A DNA stretch of 64,000 bases from NCBI RefSeq assembly GCF_039871975.1, contig NZ_JBDPLL010000001.1. The stretch is one strand, 5' to 3'. The notes beneath the pieces are model-generated. The model ran no database searches. It was not told where the DNA came from and saw only the letters and a program-made list of their open reading frames with translations. Source of the DNA: Trichormus_B sp936914905. GTDB taxonomy: Bacteria > Cyanobacteriota > Cyanobacteriia > Cyanobacteriales > Nostocaceae. The translations under genes were made by a program, and so were the position numbers. Shown piece by piece: positions 18,161 through 27,050 of this stretch; the first letter of the stretch is position 1, and every line of letters starts with the position of its first letter.

Positions 18161-18765
18161 TCAACTATTTGTGTGAAGGTTGTGATTGACAATGTCCGAT
18201 CTAACGGGATCAGCTACTAAATCACCAATTGCACAACCTTGGCGACAAAGTTCACGTATTATACTGGACGAAAATCTAACTAAAGGTGTATGCAGTAATT
18301 GCCAATTAATGATATATGATTGTTCTTTAAGTTGCAGATTGACTCACTTTGAGCTATAGTCTCACCACCTACCAGTCGGGATGCAATTAACTAATCACAC
18401 ATTTGTGCTAGTTCTGGTCCATGATACCAATGGGGTAAAGTTTGGAATGCATCCAAACCAATAATCCAGTACCAATGAGTATTTGGGTAACAAGCAGATA
18501 ATTTAATCAGGGTGTTGATAGAGTATGAAACCCTAGAGTGCTTTTTCTCAATGAGATAGATAGCAAAGCTTGGGTGGTATCTGGTGGCTAGTTGCAGCAT
18601 AGCCACCAGATACTCAAATAAAGCTGCTTGTTTATGAGGAGGATTTTTTGAGACTACCCAAATTACCTGTTCTAGATGTAATTGTTCCAACGCTGTTTTG
18701 GCCACAAGCAGATGTCCCCAATGAATTGGGTCAAATGTCCCACCAAAAATCCCTACTTGTTGCAT
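18161..18765 (-). pseudogene. nadD: NadD, nicotinate-nucleotide adenylyltransferase, broken
   Basis: From ATG 18765 the N-terminal nucleotidyltransferase motif is perfect (GIFGGTFDPIHWGHL), followed by VSKNPPHKQ and WYWIIGLDAFQTLPHWY. The frame stops at 18391 with TAG where family members have Trp (CDWLIA becomes CD stop LIA). Past the stop the homology continues (LIASRLVGGETIAQSE). A frameshift near 18310 then leads into QLLHTPLVRFSSSIIRELCR with stop at about 18161. The truncated product lacks the C-terminal (S/T)xSSxxIR motif that contacts ATP. NadD is normally required for NAD synthesis, so another adenylyltransferase elsewhere in the genome must substitute. Confidence 0.85.
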
Positions 18766-19218
18766 CCAGTTCAGAACTTGGGAATTATTAGGTTAGATGG
18801 ATAGAGAGCGCGTTTGTATCTAGACTATCAACTTGAGTCCAGAGATATCTTTCTACAACTGGTTGAATAATATTTTCACTCCCAATGTACTATTGTAGTC
18901 AACTCAAGCTGAGGCTGAAAGCAATCTCAAATCAGCCACTAATTACAGTAAGGTAAATAAAAATATGTGTTCAAAATTACAAGAAAAATTTTCCCGATGT
19001 AGCCCCAATTTTCAGAATGATCATACAAAGATATCAGCAATAGAAAAAATCTTGGTTGAGGATAATATTTTTTTGAACAAACAAAACCAAAGTAAAAAAT
19101 TAACCCTTTATTCAGCCATGACTATATGACAGGACTCGTATCTGTAAAAATCAAAATCCTGTTATGATACCCGTGTCATTTGTCAAGATTGTTTGGTGTG
19201 GTGTTAGAGGAAAAAAAG
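18766..19218 (+). other. nadD-murC intergenic region
   Basis: 450 bases with no convincing reading frame. It should hold the murC promoter and the divergent nadD promoter. The AT-rich stretch 18960-19170 contains cgtatctgtaaaaatc and tgttatgataccc close to murC, the latter a plausible -10 region (tatgat at about 19164). Nothing else recognised. Confidence 0.4.
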
Positions 19219-20703
19219 ATGAATAATTCTATAGATTTTAGCGGTAGACCATTTCATTTCATAGGGATTGGCGGGATAGGAATGTCTGCGCTGGCTTATG
19301 TTTTAGCAAAGCGTCAGTTGCCAGTATCCGGTTCTGACTTGGGTCCTAATCAAATTACCCGTAAGTTAGAATCTCTAGGCGCTCACATTTTTAGTAGACA
19401 AGAAGCCAGCAATCTTGAATTCTTTCGTCCCCAAGAAGTATCAACTAATGGAGTTTTACTAAATTCTCAAGAAAAACTATCTGCTACCAAAACAATATTA
19501 CCCCAAGTAATTTGTTCCACAGCTATTAACACGAATAATTTAGAATACAAAGCAGCCCTAGAATTGGGTTGTCCAATTTTACACCGTTCAGATGTATTAG
19601 CCGCCTTGATTGCTGATTACTACAGCATTGCTGTTGCAGGAACTCACGGCAAAACTACAACCAGTAGCATGATTGGTTATATGCTGCTACAAGCTGGTCT
19701 TGACCCAACTATTTTGGTTGGTGGTGAAGTTAACGCCTGGGAAGGTAATGCTCGATTAGGGGAAAGTAAGTATCTAGTAGCTGAGGCAGATGAATCAGAT
19801 GGTTCACTCGTCAAACACTCCCCAGCTATTGGAGTTATTACTAATATTGAACTAGATCATCCCGAGCACTACGAGAATTTAGAAGAAGTAGTAGACACTT
19901 TCCAAAAATTTGCCCAAGGTTGCCAAATTTTGGTAGGTAGCATTGATTGTAACACAGTGCGCCATTGCTTTGCTCGTCCAGGACAACGCCTGAAGCCAAC
20001 TATTAGTTACAGTCTACATCCAGAAACCAACGCCGATTATACAGTCACCAATATTGACTATCGTGCTGATGGGACAACAGCACTAGTTTGGGAAAAAGGT
20101 AAAGCTTTAGGTGTATTGAATTTACGCCTCCTAAGTCGGCATAATCTCAGCAATGCTCTAGCAGCAGTTGCTGTAGGACGCTCTCTGGATTTAGAATTTG
20201 GGGAAATCGCCAAAGGTATCGCTACCTTTGAAGGTGCAAGACGGCGCTTTGAGTTCCGGGGGGAAGCGGCTGGTATTACCTTCATTGATGATTATGCCCA
20301 TCACCCTAGCGAAATTTGTGCAACTCTTGCGGCCGCACGTCTCCAAGCTAGACCAGGGCAACGGGTAGTTGCTATTTTCCAACCACATCGTTATAGTCGT
20401 ACACTTACATTTTTAGAAGAATTTGCTGGGTCATTTTCCCACGCTGACTTAGTCGTATTGACTGACATTTACAGTGCTGGTGAACCCGATTTAGGACAAA
20501 TTAGTGGTGAACAACTGGCAGATGAAATTGCCAAGCAACATCCCCAACTTATTTATCAACCAACTCTATCTTCTATCCGTGAATTATTGTTGTCAACTCT
20601 ACGCCCTGGAGACTTAGCACTATTTTTAGGTGCAGGTAATTTGAATCAGGCAATTCCTGAAATCATTGCCACACTTCGTGAACCTGCTAGGGCGACATCG
20701 TAA
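19219..20703 (+). CDS. murC: MurC, UDP-N-acetylmuramate--L-alanine ligase
   Basis: 494 residues from ATG 19219 (MNNSIDFSGRPFHFIGIGGI), preceded at a suitable distance by gagg; an open extension to 19180 is rejected. Domains: N-terminal UDP-binding Rossmann with GIGGIGMSALA, central ATPase with GTHGKTTTSSMIGYML and the EADESDGSL segment, and C-terminal domain with TFEGARRRFEFRG and DDYAHHPSEI. It adds L-alanine to UDP-MurNAc, the first step of the peptidoglycan stem peptide, in the cytoplasm. It is followed by murB on the same strand, the usual cyanobacterial pair. Intact. Confidence 0.98.
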   Translation: MNNSIDFSGRPFHFIGIGGIGMSALAYVLAKRQLPVSGSDLGPNQITRKLESLGAHIFSRQEASNLEFFRPQEVSTNGVLLNSQEKLSATKTILPQVICSTAINTNNLEYKAALELGCPILHRSDVLAALIADYYSIAVAGTHGKTTTSSMIGYMLLQAGLDPTILVGGEVNAWEGNARLGESKYLVAEADESDGSLVKHSPAIGVITNIELDHPEHYENLEEVVDTFQKFAQGCQILVGSIDCNTVRHCFARPGQRLKPTISYSLHPETNADYTVTNIDYRADGTTALVWEKGKALGVLNLRLLSRHNLSNALAAVAVGRSLDLEFGEIAKGIATFEGARRRFEFRGEAAGITFIDDYAHHPSEICATLAAARLQARPGQRVVAIFQPHRYSRTLTFLEEFAGSFSHADLVVLTDIYSAGEPDLGQISGEQLADEIAKQHPQLIYQPTLSSIRELLLSTLRPGDLALFLGAGNLNQAIPEIIATLREPARATS

Positions 20704-20828
20704 GTAGACCGAACTTGCTAGGTTTTCTCTGTAATTCAATTCTTCATCTAGCAATAGTGTCAGCATTTAATATTAGTACCGTAGCAATACGGTAAATTTT
20801 TGTAATAAAAATTCGTGAAAAAGTAAAG

Positions 20829-21827
20829 ATGACAACCTCCCAGGTATCTGGAAACGTCTGCATGATTTCTGCTTTGACTACCAATAAACAGGAAAAGGCC
20901 AATTCAAGTGAAAGAAACATAATTCACTTACCTGGCACTGATTGTGTGATCAAATCCGCAGCTTCTTTATCAGCATTTACTTCCTATAGAGTTGGGGGAT
21001 CTGCTGAATGGTATGTCGCCCCCCGCAGTTTAGAAGCTCTACAAGCAAGTATTGAGTACGCAAAAGACCTAAATTTGCCAGTAACCATACTTGGAGCAGG
21101 TTCTAACTTATTAATAAGTGATCAAGGTATACCGGGCTTAGTAATTGCTACTCGTCATTTTCGTTCTAAGCACTTCGACTTACAAACAGGTCAATTGACA
21201 GTTGCTGCCGGAGAATCTATTCCCAGCTTGGCATGGGAAGCAGCAGATTTAGGATGGCAAGGTTTAGAGTGGGCTGTTGGTATCCCCGGAACGGTTGGTG
21301 GTGCTGTTGTTATGAATGCAGGAGCGCATAATAGCTGCATTGCAGATATGTTAGTTAGTGCCGAATTACTCTCACCAGATGGTAGATTAGAAACTATTAC
21401 CCCTGCTGAATTAGATTATCAATACCGAACTTCATTATTGCAAAGGGGTAAACGCATAGTCACTCAAGCCACTTTCCAACTCAAGCCAGGAGCAGATCGA
21501 GCACAAGTCCTAGCCACAACAAAAGAACATAAACAACATCGGCTGACTACCCAACCTTACAACTATCCTAGTTGTGGTAGTGTTTTCCGCAATCCTAAAC
21601 CTTATTCTGCTGGCTGGTTGATTGAACAAGCTGGTTTAAAAGGCTACCAAATTGGTGGAGCGCAAGTTGCCCAACTTCACGCCAATTTTATCGTTAATCG
21701 TGGCGGGGCTAAAGCCAGCGATATCTTCTGTCTTATTAGTCATATTCAACGTGAGGTACAAGAACGTTGGTCCATTTGGTTAGAGCCAGAAGTTAAAATG
21801 CTCGGCGAGTTTCAACCAGTTGGTTGA
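20829..21827 (+). CDS. murB: MurB, UDP-N-acetylenolpyruvoylglucosamine reductase
   Basis: 332 residues. The FAD-binding domain begins after a variable 45-residue leader with LSAFTSYRVGGSAEWYV and contains GAGSNLLISDQGIPGLVI and GIPGTVGGAVVMNAGAH. The substrate domain carries YPSCGSVFRNP (catalytic serine) and the final EPEVKMLG glutamate loop. It reduces the enolpyruvyl ether to UDP-MurNAc using NADPH. It lies 125 bases after murC. An alternative start at the internal ATG (MISALT) would trim about 13 residues. Intact. Confidence 0.97.
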   Translation: MTTSQVSGNVCMISALTTNKQEKANSSERNIIHLPGTDCVIKSAASLSAFTSYRVGGSAEWYVAPRSLEALQASIEYAKDLNLPVTILGAGSNLLISDQGIPGLVIATRHFRSKHFDLQTGQLTVAAGESIPSLAWEAADLGWQGLEWAVGIPGTVGGAVVMNAGAHNSCIADMLVSAELLSPDGRLETITPAELDYQYRTSLLQRGKRIVTQATFQLKPGADRAQVLATTKEHKQHRLTTQPYNYPSCGSVFRNPKPYSAGWLIEQAGLKGYQIGGAQVAQLHANFIVNRGGAKASDIFCLISHIQREVQERWSIWLEPEVKMLGEFQPVG

Positions 21828-21957
21828 TAGGGACAGGTTACAGGTGAGAGACAATAACTTTTAGCAATTACCAATCACCAATTACCAATTACCCATTACC
21901 TACCACATCTATAATTGAATTTGATTTGTTATTCAAAGTATAAGTGGACAATTAATT

Positions 21958-22308
21958 ATGACAGCAGGAAAAGGCCAGGGATTTGGTTTTGGACTAGGAA
22001 AAATGAAAGAACTAGCGGCAGCTTTTCAAAAAGCACAGCAAGTTCAAGAAGGTGCAAAGCGTCTCCAGGAAGAATTAGAGCAAATGGAGATCCAAGGAGA
22101 GTCTGGTGGTGGACTAGTCAAGGTTATTGTCAGCGGCAACCAAGAACCCAGAAGAGTAGAAATTTCCCCAGATGCTTTGGGTGAAGGTGCAGATGTACTT
22201 TCTGATCTGATAACAGCGGCTATGAAAGATGCCTACAATAAGTCTACTGCTACAATGCGGGAACGCATGGAAGACTTGACTAGTGGATTAGAACTTCCAG
22301 GATTGTAG
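21958..22308 (+). CDS. YbaB/EbfC family nucleoid-associated protein
   Basis: 116 residues. After a short Gly-rich tail (GKGQGFGFGLGKMKELAAAF) come the typical helix LQEELEQMEIQGESGGGLVK, the strand VIVSGNQEPRRVEISPDALG and a C-terminal helix MKDAYNKSTATMRERMEDLT. Members form homodimeric tweezers that bind DNA; cyanobacterial ones sit next to murB, as here. The start ATG follows tggacaattaatt without a strong Shine-Dalgarno. Intact. Confidence 0.93.
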   Translation: MTAGKGQGFGFGLGKMKELAAAFQKAQQVQEGAKRLQEELEQMEIQGESGGGLVKVIVSGNQEPRRVEISPDALGEGADVLSDLITAAMKDAYNKSTATMRERMEDLTSGLELPGL

Positions 22309-22424
22309 TTAATTAGTAATTAGTTATTAGTCAGTGGTCATTAAGTCATCAGTCGATAGTCAGAGTTTAGTAGCAAAACAACTAACTATTGATAACTGAC
22401 TACTGACACTCACAACTAAAATTT

Positions 22425-22898
22425 ATGGCTTACAAGTTACTGTTTGTCTGCTTGGGTAATATTTGCCGATCGCCCTCAGCAGAAAATATTATGAATCATC
22501 TGGTTTCACAGGCTGGGTTGACCGATCATATTTATTGTGATTCTGCTGGTACTTCTAGTTATCACATTGGTAGTCCATCTGACCAACGTATGAGTGCGGC
22601 TGCTGTATCCAAGTTGGGAATTAAACTCCTTGGTCAAGCTCGTCAGTTTCAAACATCAGACTTCCAAGAGTTTGATTTAATTATGGCAATGGATAAAGAC
22701 AATTATGAAAATATCCTGGCTGTTGACTCTTCAGGACAATATCACTATAAAGTCCGCTTGATGTGTGATTTTTGTTCTAGACACACTCTCAAAGATGTTC
22801 CTGACCCCTATTATGGCGGAACAGAAGGATTTAATCAGGTGATTGATCTCCTCATTGATGCTTGTGAAGGTCTACTGGAGTACCTTAACAGCGTGTAG
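22425..22898 (+). CDS. Low-molecular-weight protein tyrosine phosphatase
   Basis: 157 residues. The phosphate-binding loop CLGNICRSP (C-X5-R-S, residues 9-17) sits directly at the N-terminus. The general-acid aspartate is in DVPDPYYGG near residue 125, and EYLNSV closes the protein. The family dephosphorylates protein tyrosines and is often paired with Wzc-type kinases of exopolysaccharide pathways; a Wzc-like gene does occur about 11 kb downstream, though not in an operon with it. An arsenate reductase role is less likely because the PTP-loop and DPYYGG are those of true phosphatases. Intact. Confidence 0.93.
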   Translation: MAYKLLFVCLGNICRSPSAENIMNHLVSQAGLTDHIYCDSAGTSSYHIGSPSDQRMSAAAVSKLGIKLLGQARQFQTSDFQEFDLIMAMDKDNYENILAVDSSGQYHYKVRLMCDFCSRHTLKDVPDPYYGGTEGFNQVIDLLIDACEGLLEYLNSV

Positions 22899-22959
22899 GG
22901 TGATGAGAAAGATGGGGGTGTGGGGAATAATCTATTCCTCCTGAACTCCTAAACTGCTA

Positions 22960-23643
22960 TTATTCCACCAGTCCATGCTTCATTGCAAAACGCACGAGTT
23001 CAGCTCGATTGCTCGTTAAAGTTTTTCTCAATAAACTGCTGACATACTTTTCTACTGTTCGTGGACTCAGGTGTAATTGATTACCTATATCAGCATTAGA
23101 TAAACCATGAGTCAATAATTCTAGAACTTCTTGTTCTCTGGTCGTTAGTGATGAGAGCAGTTTAGGTGCATGAATTTGGGTAGATAAGGCATGATTACTA
23201 TCTCGGAGTTTTCCTGTTATGGAAGTCTCTAGATTTTCTTGATGAGGAAAACGGTACTCTGATTGAATAATTTGCGATCGCTCTAGTAAATTCCTAATCG
23301 CTGCTGCTAACTCTTCTAATTCAAAAGGCTTAGGTAAATATAAATCGCAGCCTGATTGATATCCGAGAATTCTTTCTTGGGTTTTAGTTCGTGCTGTTAA
23401 CAAAATTACAGGTAATAACCTAAACTCTACTTTTTGACGCACCCGACGTACTAATTCATAGCCATTCAACCGTGGCATGACAATATCTGTAACAATTAAA
23501 TCAGGATTGTTCTCTTCTACTATAGCCAAGGCCTCTTGACCGTCATCAGCCATAATTACTGAATAGCCAGACAGTTCAAGATAATCGCTAATAGACAGAC
23601 GAGTACCCAAGTCGTCATCCACTACAAGGATTTTTAAGGCCAT
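22960..23643 (-). CDS. Response regulator, receiver plus LuxR-type HTH
   Basis: 227 residues from ATG 23643 (MALKILVVDDD); the frame extends to 23703 but those residues precede the receiver domain. Receiver (about 3-120): acidic pair VVDDD, phospho-acceptor aspartate in LIVTDIVMP, threonine in ILLTART, lysine in LPKPFEL. A linker follows, then a LuxR/FixJ DNA-binding domain (about 160-225: TTREQEVLELLTHGLSNADI and RTVEKYVSSLLRKT). Similar NarL-type regulators in cyanobacteria and red algal plastids are called Ycf29, but that assignment is not proven. No kinase gene adjoins it. Intact. Confidence 0.9.
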   Translation of the reverse strand: MALKILVVDDDLGTRLSISDYLELSGYSVIMADDGQEALAIVEENNPDLIVTDIVMPRLNGYELVRRVRQKVEFRLLPVILLTARTKTQERILGYQSGCDLYLPKPFELEELAAAIRNLLERSQIIQSEYRFPHQENLETSITGKLRDSNHALSTQIHAPKLLSSLTTREQEVLELLTHGLSNADIGNQLHLSPRTVEKYVSSLLRKTLTSNRAELVRFAMKHGLVE

Positions 23644-23953
23644 GGACAGTACACCCCTAGCATTTTTGTTCTCCAGCAATTTGCTTTTGATGAACACTAT
23701 CAATATAAACTGGTAATCATAGTGTTCTTATGTTTCATACTATGACAGGATTACTTACTAATGACTGCATTTAGGATGATTTATAAAGAAAATCTTAAAT
23801 GCTTAGGAAGTATTCATAAGCATTTAATATGCTTAACAAGTAATAAAAATGCTATAATTATGGATTCAATTAAATGTAAACGCAATTTGCTCAGTCTAGT
23901 TATTCAAATTACAGAGTATCTTTCAATGTAATTTAATACAACGAAAATTTTCA

Positions 23954-24421
23954 ATGAGTGATAAAAACGAAGGTTTTAAAGTTATTACGGACAATCGACA
24001 AGCCCGTTATTTGTATGAAATCTTAGAAACCTACGAAGTGGGAATTCAACTCACAGGTACTGAGGTAAAATCCATCCGTGCGGGTAAAGTTAATCTCAAA
24101 GACGGCTATGCGTTGATTCGCAATGGCGAAGCATGGTTGATAAATACACATATTTCTCCATACACTTCTAGTGGACAATATTTTAATCATGAACCACGCC
24201 GCACACGAAAATTATTGCTGCATCGTCAAGAAATCCGCAAGCTAATTGGTAAGGTGGAACAGCAAGGTTTAACTCTAGTGCCATTAAAAATGTATCTTAA
24301 AGGAGGCTGGGTAAAATTGAGTATCGGCTTGGGTAAAGGCAAGAAAGTTCACGACAAGCGCGAAGATATAAAACGTCGTCAAGATCAGCGTGATATTCAA
24401 AGAGCAATGAAAAGTTATTGA
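23954..24421 (+). CDS. smpB: SmpB, tmRNA-binding protein
   Basis: 155 residues, typical size. Motifs: YEILETYEVGIQLTGTEVKS, GYALIRNGEAWLINTHISPY, then RTRKLLLHRQEIRKLIGKVE and the basic C-terminal tail KVHDKREDIKRRQDQRDIQR. It binds tmRNA and brings it to stalled ribosomes for trans-translation. The tmRNA gene is not in this window. It stands alone after a 250-base AT-rich spacer. Intact. Confidence 0.97.
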   Translation: MSDKNEGFKVITDNRQARYLYEILETYEVGIQLTGTEVKSIRAGKVNLKDGYALIRNGEAWLINTHISPYTSSGQYFNHEPRRTRKLLLHRQEIRKLIGKVEQQGLTLVPLKMYLKGGWVKLSIGLGKGKKVHDKREDIKRRQDQRDIQRAMKSY

Positions 24422-25018
24422 GAAACTGGAGTGGAGATCAATCTTCTACTAGTCTATCAACCCGAAAATGACCAAAAATAGGGTGTGGGGTGTAGGGTAA
24501 AATAGTTTACGACTTAATAACTGAGAAGTAGTCGTACAAAATAAATTTCATATTTCGGGAAGGGAACAGGAAACTCTTAACATGGAAGAGAACAAGATTC
24601 TGGGGATTTCTATATTTTTGGCAAAATGTATAATTAGGGCTTGATAAGCTACAGAATATCAATTGAAACCTAGAACACCGATTCAGTATTCGAAATTATG
24701 AATAAAAACCCAGTTTTTCTCATTGATTCAACGAAATATCAAGCTTCCCCGTTACATAAATTCGGTTGTTGGGATTAATGAATTCGTGTTCTAGACGGCA
24801 AGAGAGTTGTACTCCTAACTCCTGACTCCTGCTGTAACTGATAACTGGTAGTTGATAACTGATAGTTGATAACTGATAGTTGATAACTGATAACTGATAA
24901 CTGATTTAATATGTCCTCAGCCTGATTTAAGACAAAACCTAGTTTATAGCTGTAGATTGATTAACCCGATTTTGGGAATAGATACAGTGGTGAGAGTCAG
25001 GTATAAGGCACTTTCACC
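24422..25018 (+). other. Long intergenic region with cyanobacterial short tandem repeats
   Basis: About 600 bases without a gene. It contains gtgtggggtgtagggt repeats near 24482 and, at 24835-24905, a run of 'ataactgatagttg' units (see separate entry). A tacagtggtgag region near 24985 lies just before the following gene and may be its promoter area. Nothing else recognised. Confidence 0.5.
24835..24905. repeat. Short tandem repeats (ataactgatagttg)
   Basis: About three copies of a 15-base gttgataactgatag-type unit followed by three of the 8-base ataactg(a/g) type. This belongs to the heptamer-like repeats common between genes of heterocystous cyanobacteria. Related runs occur at 12974-12992, 14505-14540, 16965-16990 and 22310-22410. 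Confidence 0.75.
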
Positions 25019-25297
25019 ATGAAAAGTAATTTCACTAAAACTATTGGCGCTGGAGTTCTCACTTTGAGTATGGGAATTTTACCCGTAAGTCTACCAGCGC
25101 AAGCCCAAGTAACTCCACCCAGAACTGATGCTGTAGCCAACAGAAGTGTTTATAATGATCGTAATGATGTGAATTGGGGTTGGCTAGGACTGATTGGACT
25201 AATAGGTCTAGCTGGTTTAATGGGTAAAAGACGTGAAGAAGAACCAACCCGTTATAGTGACCCCAATGCACCAGGGGCTACTAGTTACAGAGACTAA
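25019..25297 (+). CDS. WGxxGxxG-type short membrane-anchored secreted protein
   Basis: 92 residues: signal peptide (about 1-30, ending PVSLPAQAQ), a short polar region, then NWGWLGLIGLIGLAGLMGKR, a WGxxGxxG motif embedded in a single hydrophobic helix followed by a basic KRREEE and an acidic tail. This is the layout of WGxxGxxG-CTERM proteins, small exported proteins held in the membrane by a glycine-rich helix. Their function is not known, and a sorting enzyme has been proposed by analogy with PEP-CTERM/exosortase. It stands alone. Intact. Confidence 0.8.
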   Translation: MKSNFTKTIGAGVLTLSMGILPVSLPAQAQVTPPRTDAVANRSVYNDRNDVNWGWLGLIGLIGLAGLMGKRREEEPTRYSDPNAPGATSYRD

Positions 25298-25427
25298 TTT
25301 GGATTTTAGAGTTTAGATTTCGGATAAAGGATGCTGAGTGTAAGTTGGTTTTGGCAATTGATGGATCAAAAAATAGTCTGTTGTCAGAAAAATGATACTG
25401 ACAACTAGACTTCATTACTTATGAATT

Positions 25428-26843
25428 CTAGTTAAGTGCAGGTTCTGGGTTAGGTTGGTTTATAGTTTGAGATAAAGGTGTCCAATAGCTGGCAACCAAA
25501 GCAACCATGAGCCACCAAAGGGTATTAAGTGAGGGACGATACCAGACGGTATCTACCATGCCATGAGCAAGCATACCTAGCAAAGCAGCAATCGCTCCAA
25601 TTACCCAAAATCCTTCTATACTTCTTAATTTACGAAATCGTTGTAGTTGTATAAAAGCTGTATTAAAAGTGACAATTATTAACCAGAGAAAACAAGCTAA
25701 ACCCATAACACCAGTTTCCACAGCCACTTCTAGAAAAATCGAATAGGCGCTCAAAGCACTATAGCGGGGTTTTTGGTAGAGAGGATAAACCTTGTTAAAA
25801 GAATGGTGTCCAGGGCCAATACCAATAATGGGGTGATCGCCTATCATTCTCAAGACAGCATCCCAAACATTTCGGCGAAAATTATTACTACTATCTTGAC
25901 GGTCTGTAAAAATACTCACAACCCGCAAGCGCAGAGGTTCAACAAAAATTATAGCCAGCAGCAATACCCCAATTAAACTACCGAGAATAATTGGTAATGA
26001 CCAAGTGCGCCAAAATGGTAGCATTTCTAGACTCCACCAATAAACCAACAAGGCCATTCCGGTTAAAAATGCTACTACTAAAGCAATCCAGCCCCCACGG
26101 CTATAAGTGAGAACCAAACAGATAGTATTAACAGCAAACATTGTTACAGCTAAAGTTTTCTTGAACCAGCCTTGCCAGGCAAAAGTCGCGACTAAGCTTA
26201 AAACAACTGCTGGTAGGAGATATCCTGCCAATAAATTGGGATTACCTAAATAACTGTAAACCCTTGTCGTTTTGGAGAGAGGAGACTCTGGATCAACCCA
26301 AGTCGCCAATGCTTTTGCACCAAAAAACCATTGCCTTATACCATATACACTGACAATCAGGGATGTGTGTAAATAAAGAGTGATCAGCCAAGACCTGATG
26401 CTCGAAAACCTCAGCACCCTTGCGCAGAGAGTAAAAAGTAACATATAGAGTGATAATGTCGCCAAATCACTCAAAGCTGCCCTTTTCACAGGAGATAAAG
26501 CAGTAGCGATCACCGCAATTCCCCAATAAAGCAATACCAACAGATGAATAGGGGTTACAGAAGCTACATTTACAGAAGTTGTCTCATCAGATAAAGTGAG
26601 CAACAGCCAGAATCCTATACAAGCCACCAACAACACCAGTATTAAACTATTGGATACAAAAGGTGCCAAAGTATAGACAAGACTAAGAAGAGCAGCTGCT
26701 ATAGTATCTCCCCACTGCATCAACAGACTGGTTTGCCGCCAAGGACCTAAAATCCCGACCATAAACCGATGTAGGTAACTGGTATTCAGATATTCTTTGA
26801 GCGGTAGAGAGGATAAAGTAAATCTTTGCCAGAGTAAATTCAT
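25428..26843 (-). CDS. ictB: IctB family membrane protein (O-antigen ligase-like fold)
   Basis: 471 residues with about ten to twelve hydrophobic segments. It starts MNLLWQRFTLSSLPLKEYLN and has the large conserved Wzy_C/O-antigen-ligase-type region (about 230-400) including DRQDSSNNFRRNVWDAVLRM and GPGHHSFNKVYPLYQKPRYS. Such genes were first named ictB because an inorganic-carbon phenotype was reported in Synechococcus; the fold points instead to polymer ligation, and its true substrate is unsettled. It is located in the plasma membrane. The neighbour is a GAF/kinase-like gene on the same strand. Intact. Confidence 0.88.
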   Translation of the reverse strand: MNLLWQRFTLSSLPLKEYLNTSYLHRFMVGILGPWRQTSLLMQWGDTIAAALLSLVYTLAPFVSNSLILVLLVACIGFWLLLTLSDETTSVNVASVTPIHLLVLLYWGIAVIATALSPVKRAALSDLATLSLYMLLFTLCARVLRFSSIRSWLITLYLHTSLIVSVYGIRQWFFGAKALATWVDPESPLSKTTRVYSYLGNPNLLAGYLLPAVVLSLVATFAWQGWFKKTLAVTMFAVNTICLVLTYSRGGWIALVVAFLTGMALLVYWWSLEMLPFWRTWSLPIILGSLIGVLLLAIIFVEPLRLRVVSIFTDRQDSSNNFRRNVWDAVLRMIGDHPIIGIGPGHHSFNKVYPLYQKPRYSALSAYSIFLEVAVETGVMGLACFLWLIIVTFNTAFIQLQRFRKLRSIEGFWVIGAIAALLGMLAHGMVDTVWYRPSLNTLWWLMVALVASYWTPLSQTINQPNPEPALN

Positions 26844-27050
26844 AAAAAATTATGACCAAACAGCACCTATTGTGTGCAGAACTTGGCCTCAATCATAATC
26901 CGAGTGCTATGTTAAAGATAACAACTAATGAAAAATTAGGAATTTTTTATAGCAACCGCCAAGATAGTTAGGACTTGAACAGATGATAGAACTTAAATAC
27001 TAAAAGACTTTTAACTCTGTCATCTGTCATCTGTAACCTTTAGCCTGTCA

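Noticed and set aside
22960..23643. Naming the response regulator ycf29
   Set aside because: Domain layout fits but many NarL-type regulators share it; an orthology search is needed before a symbol is given.
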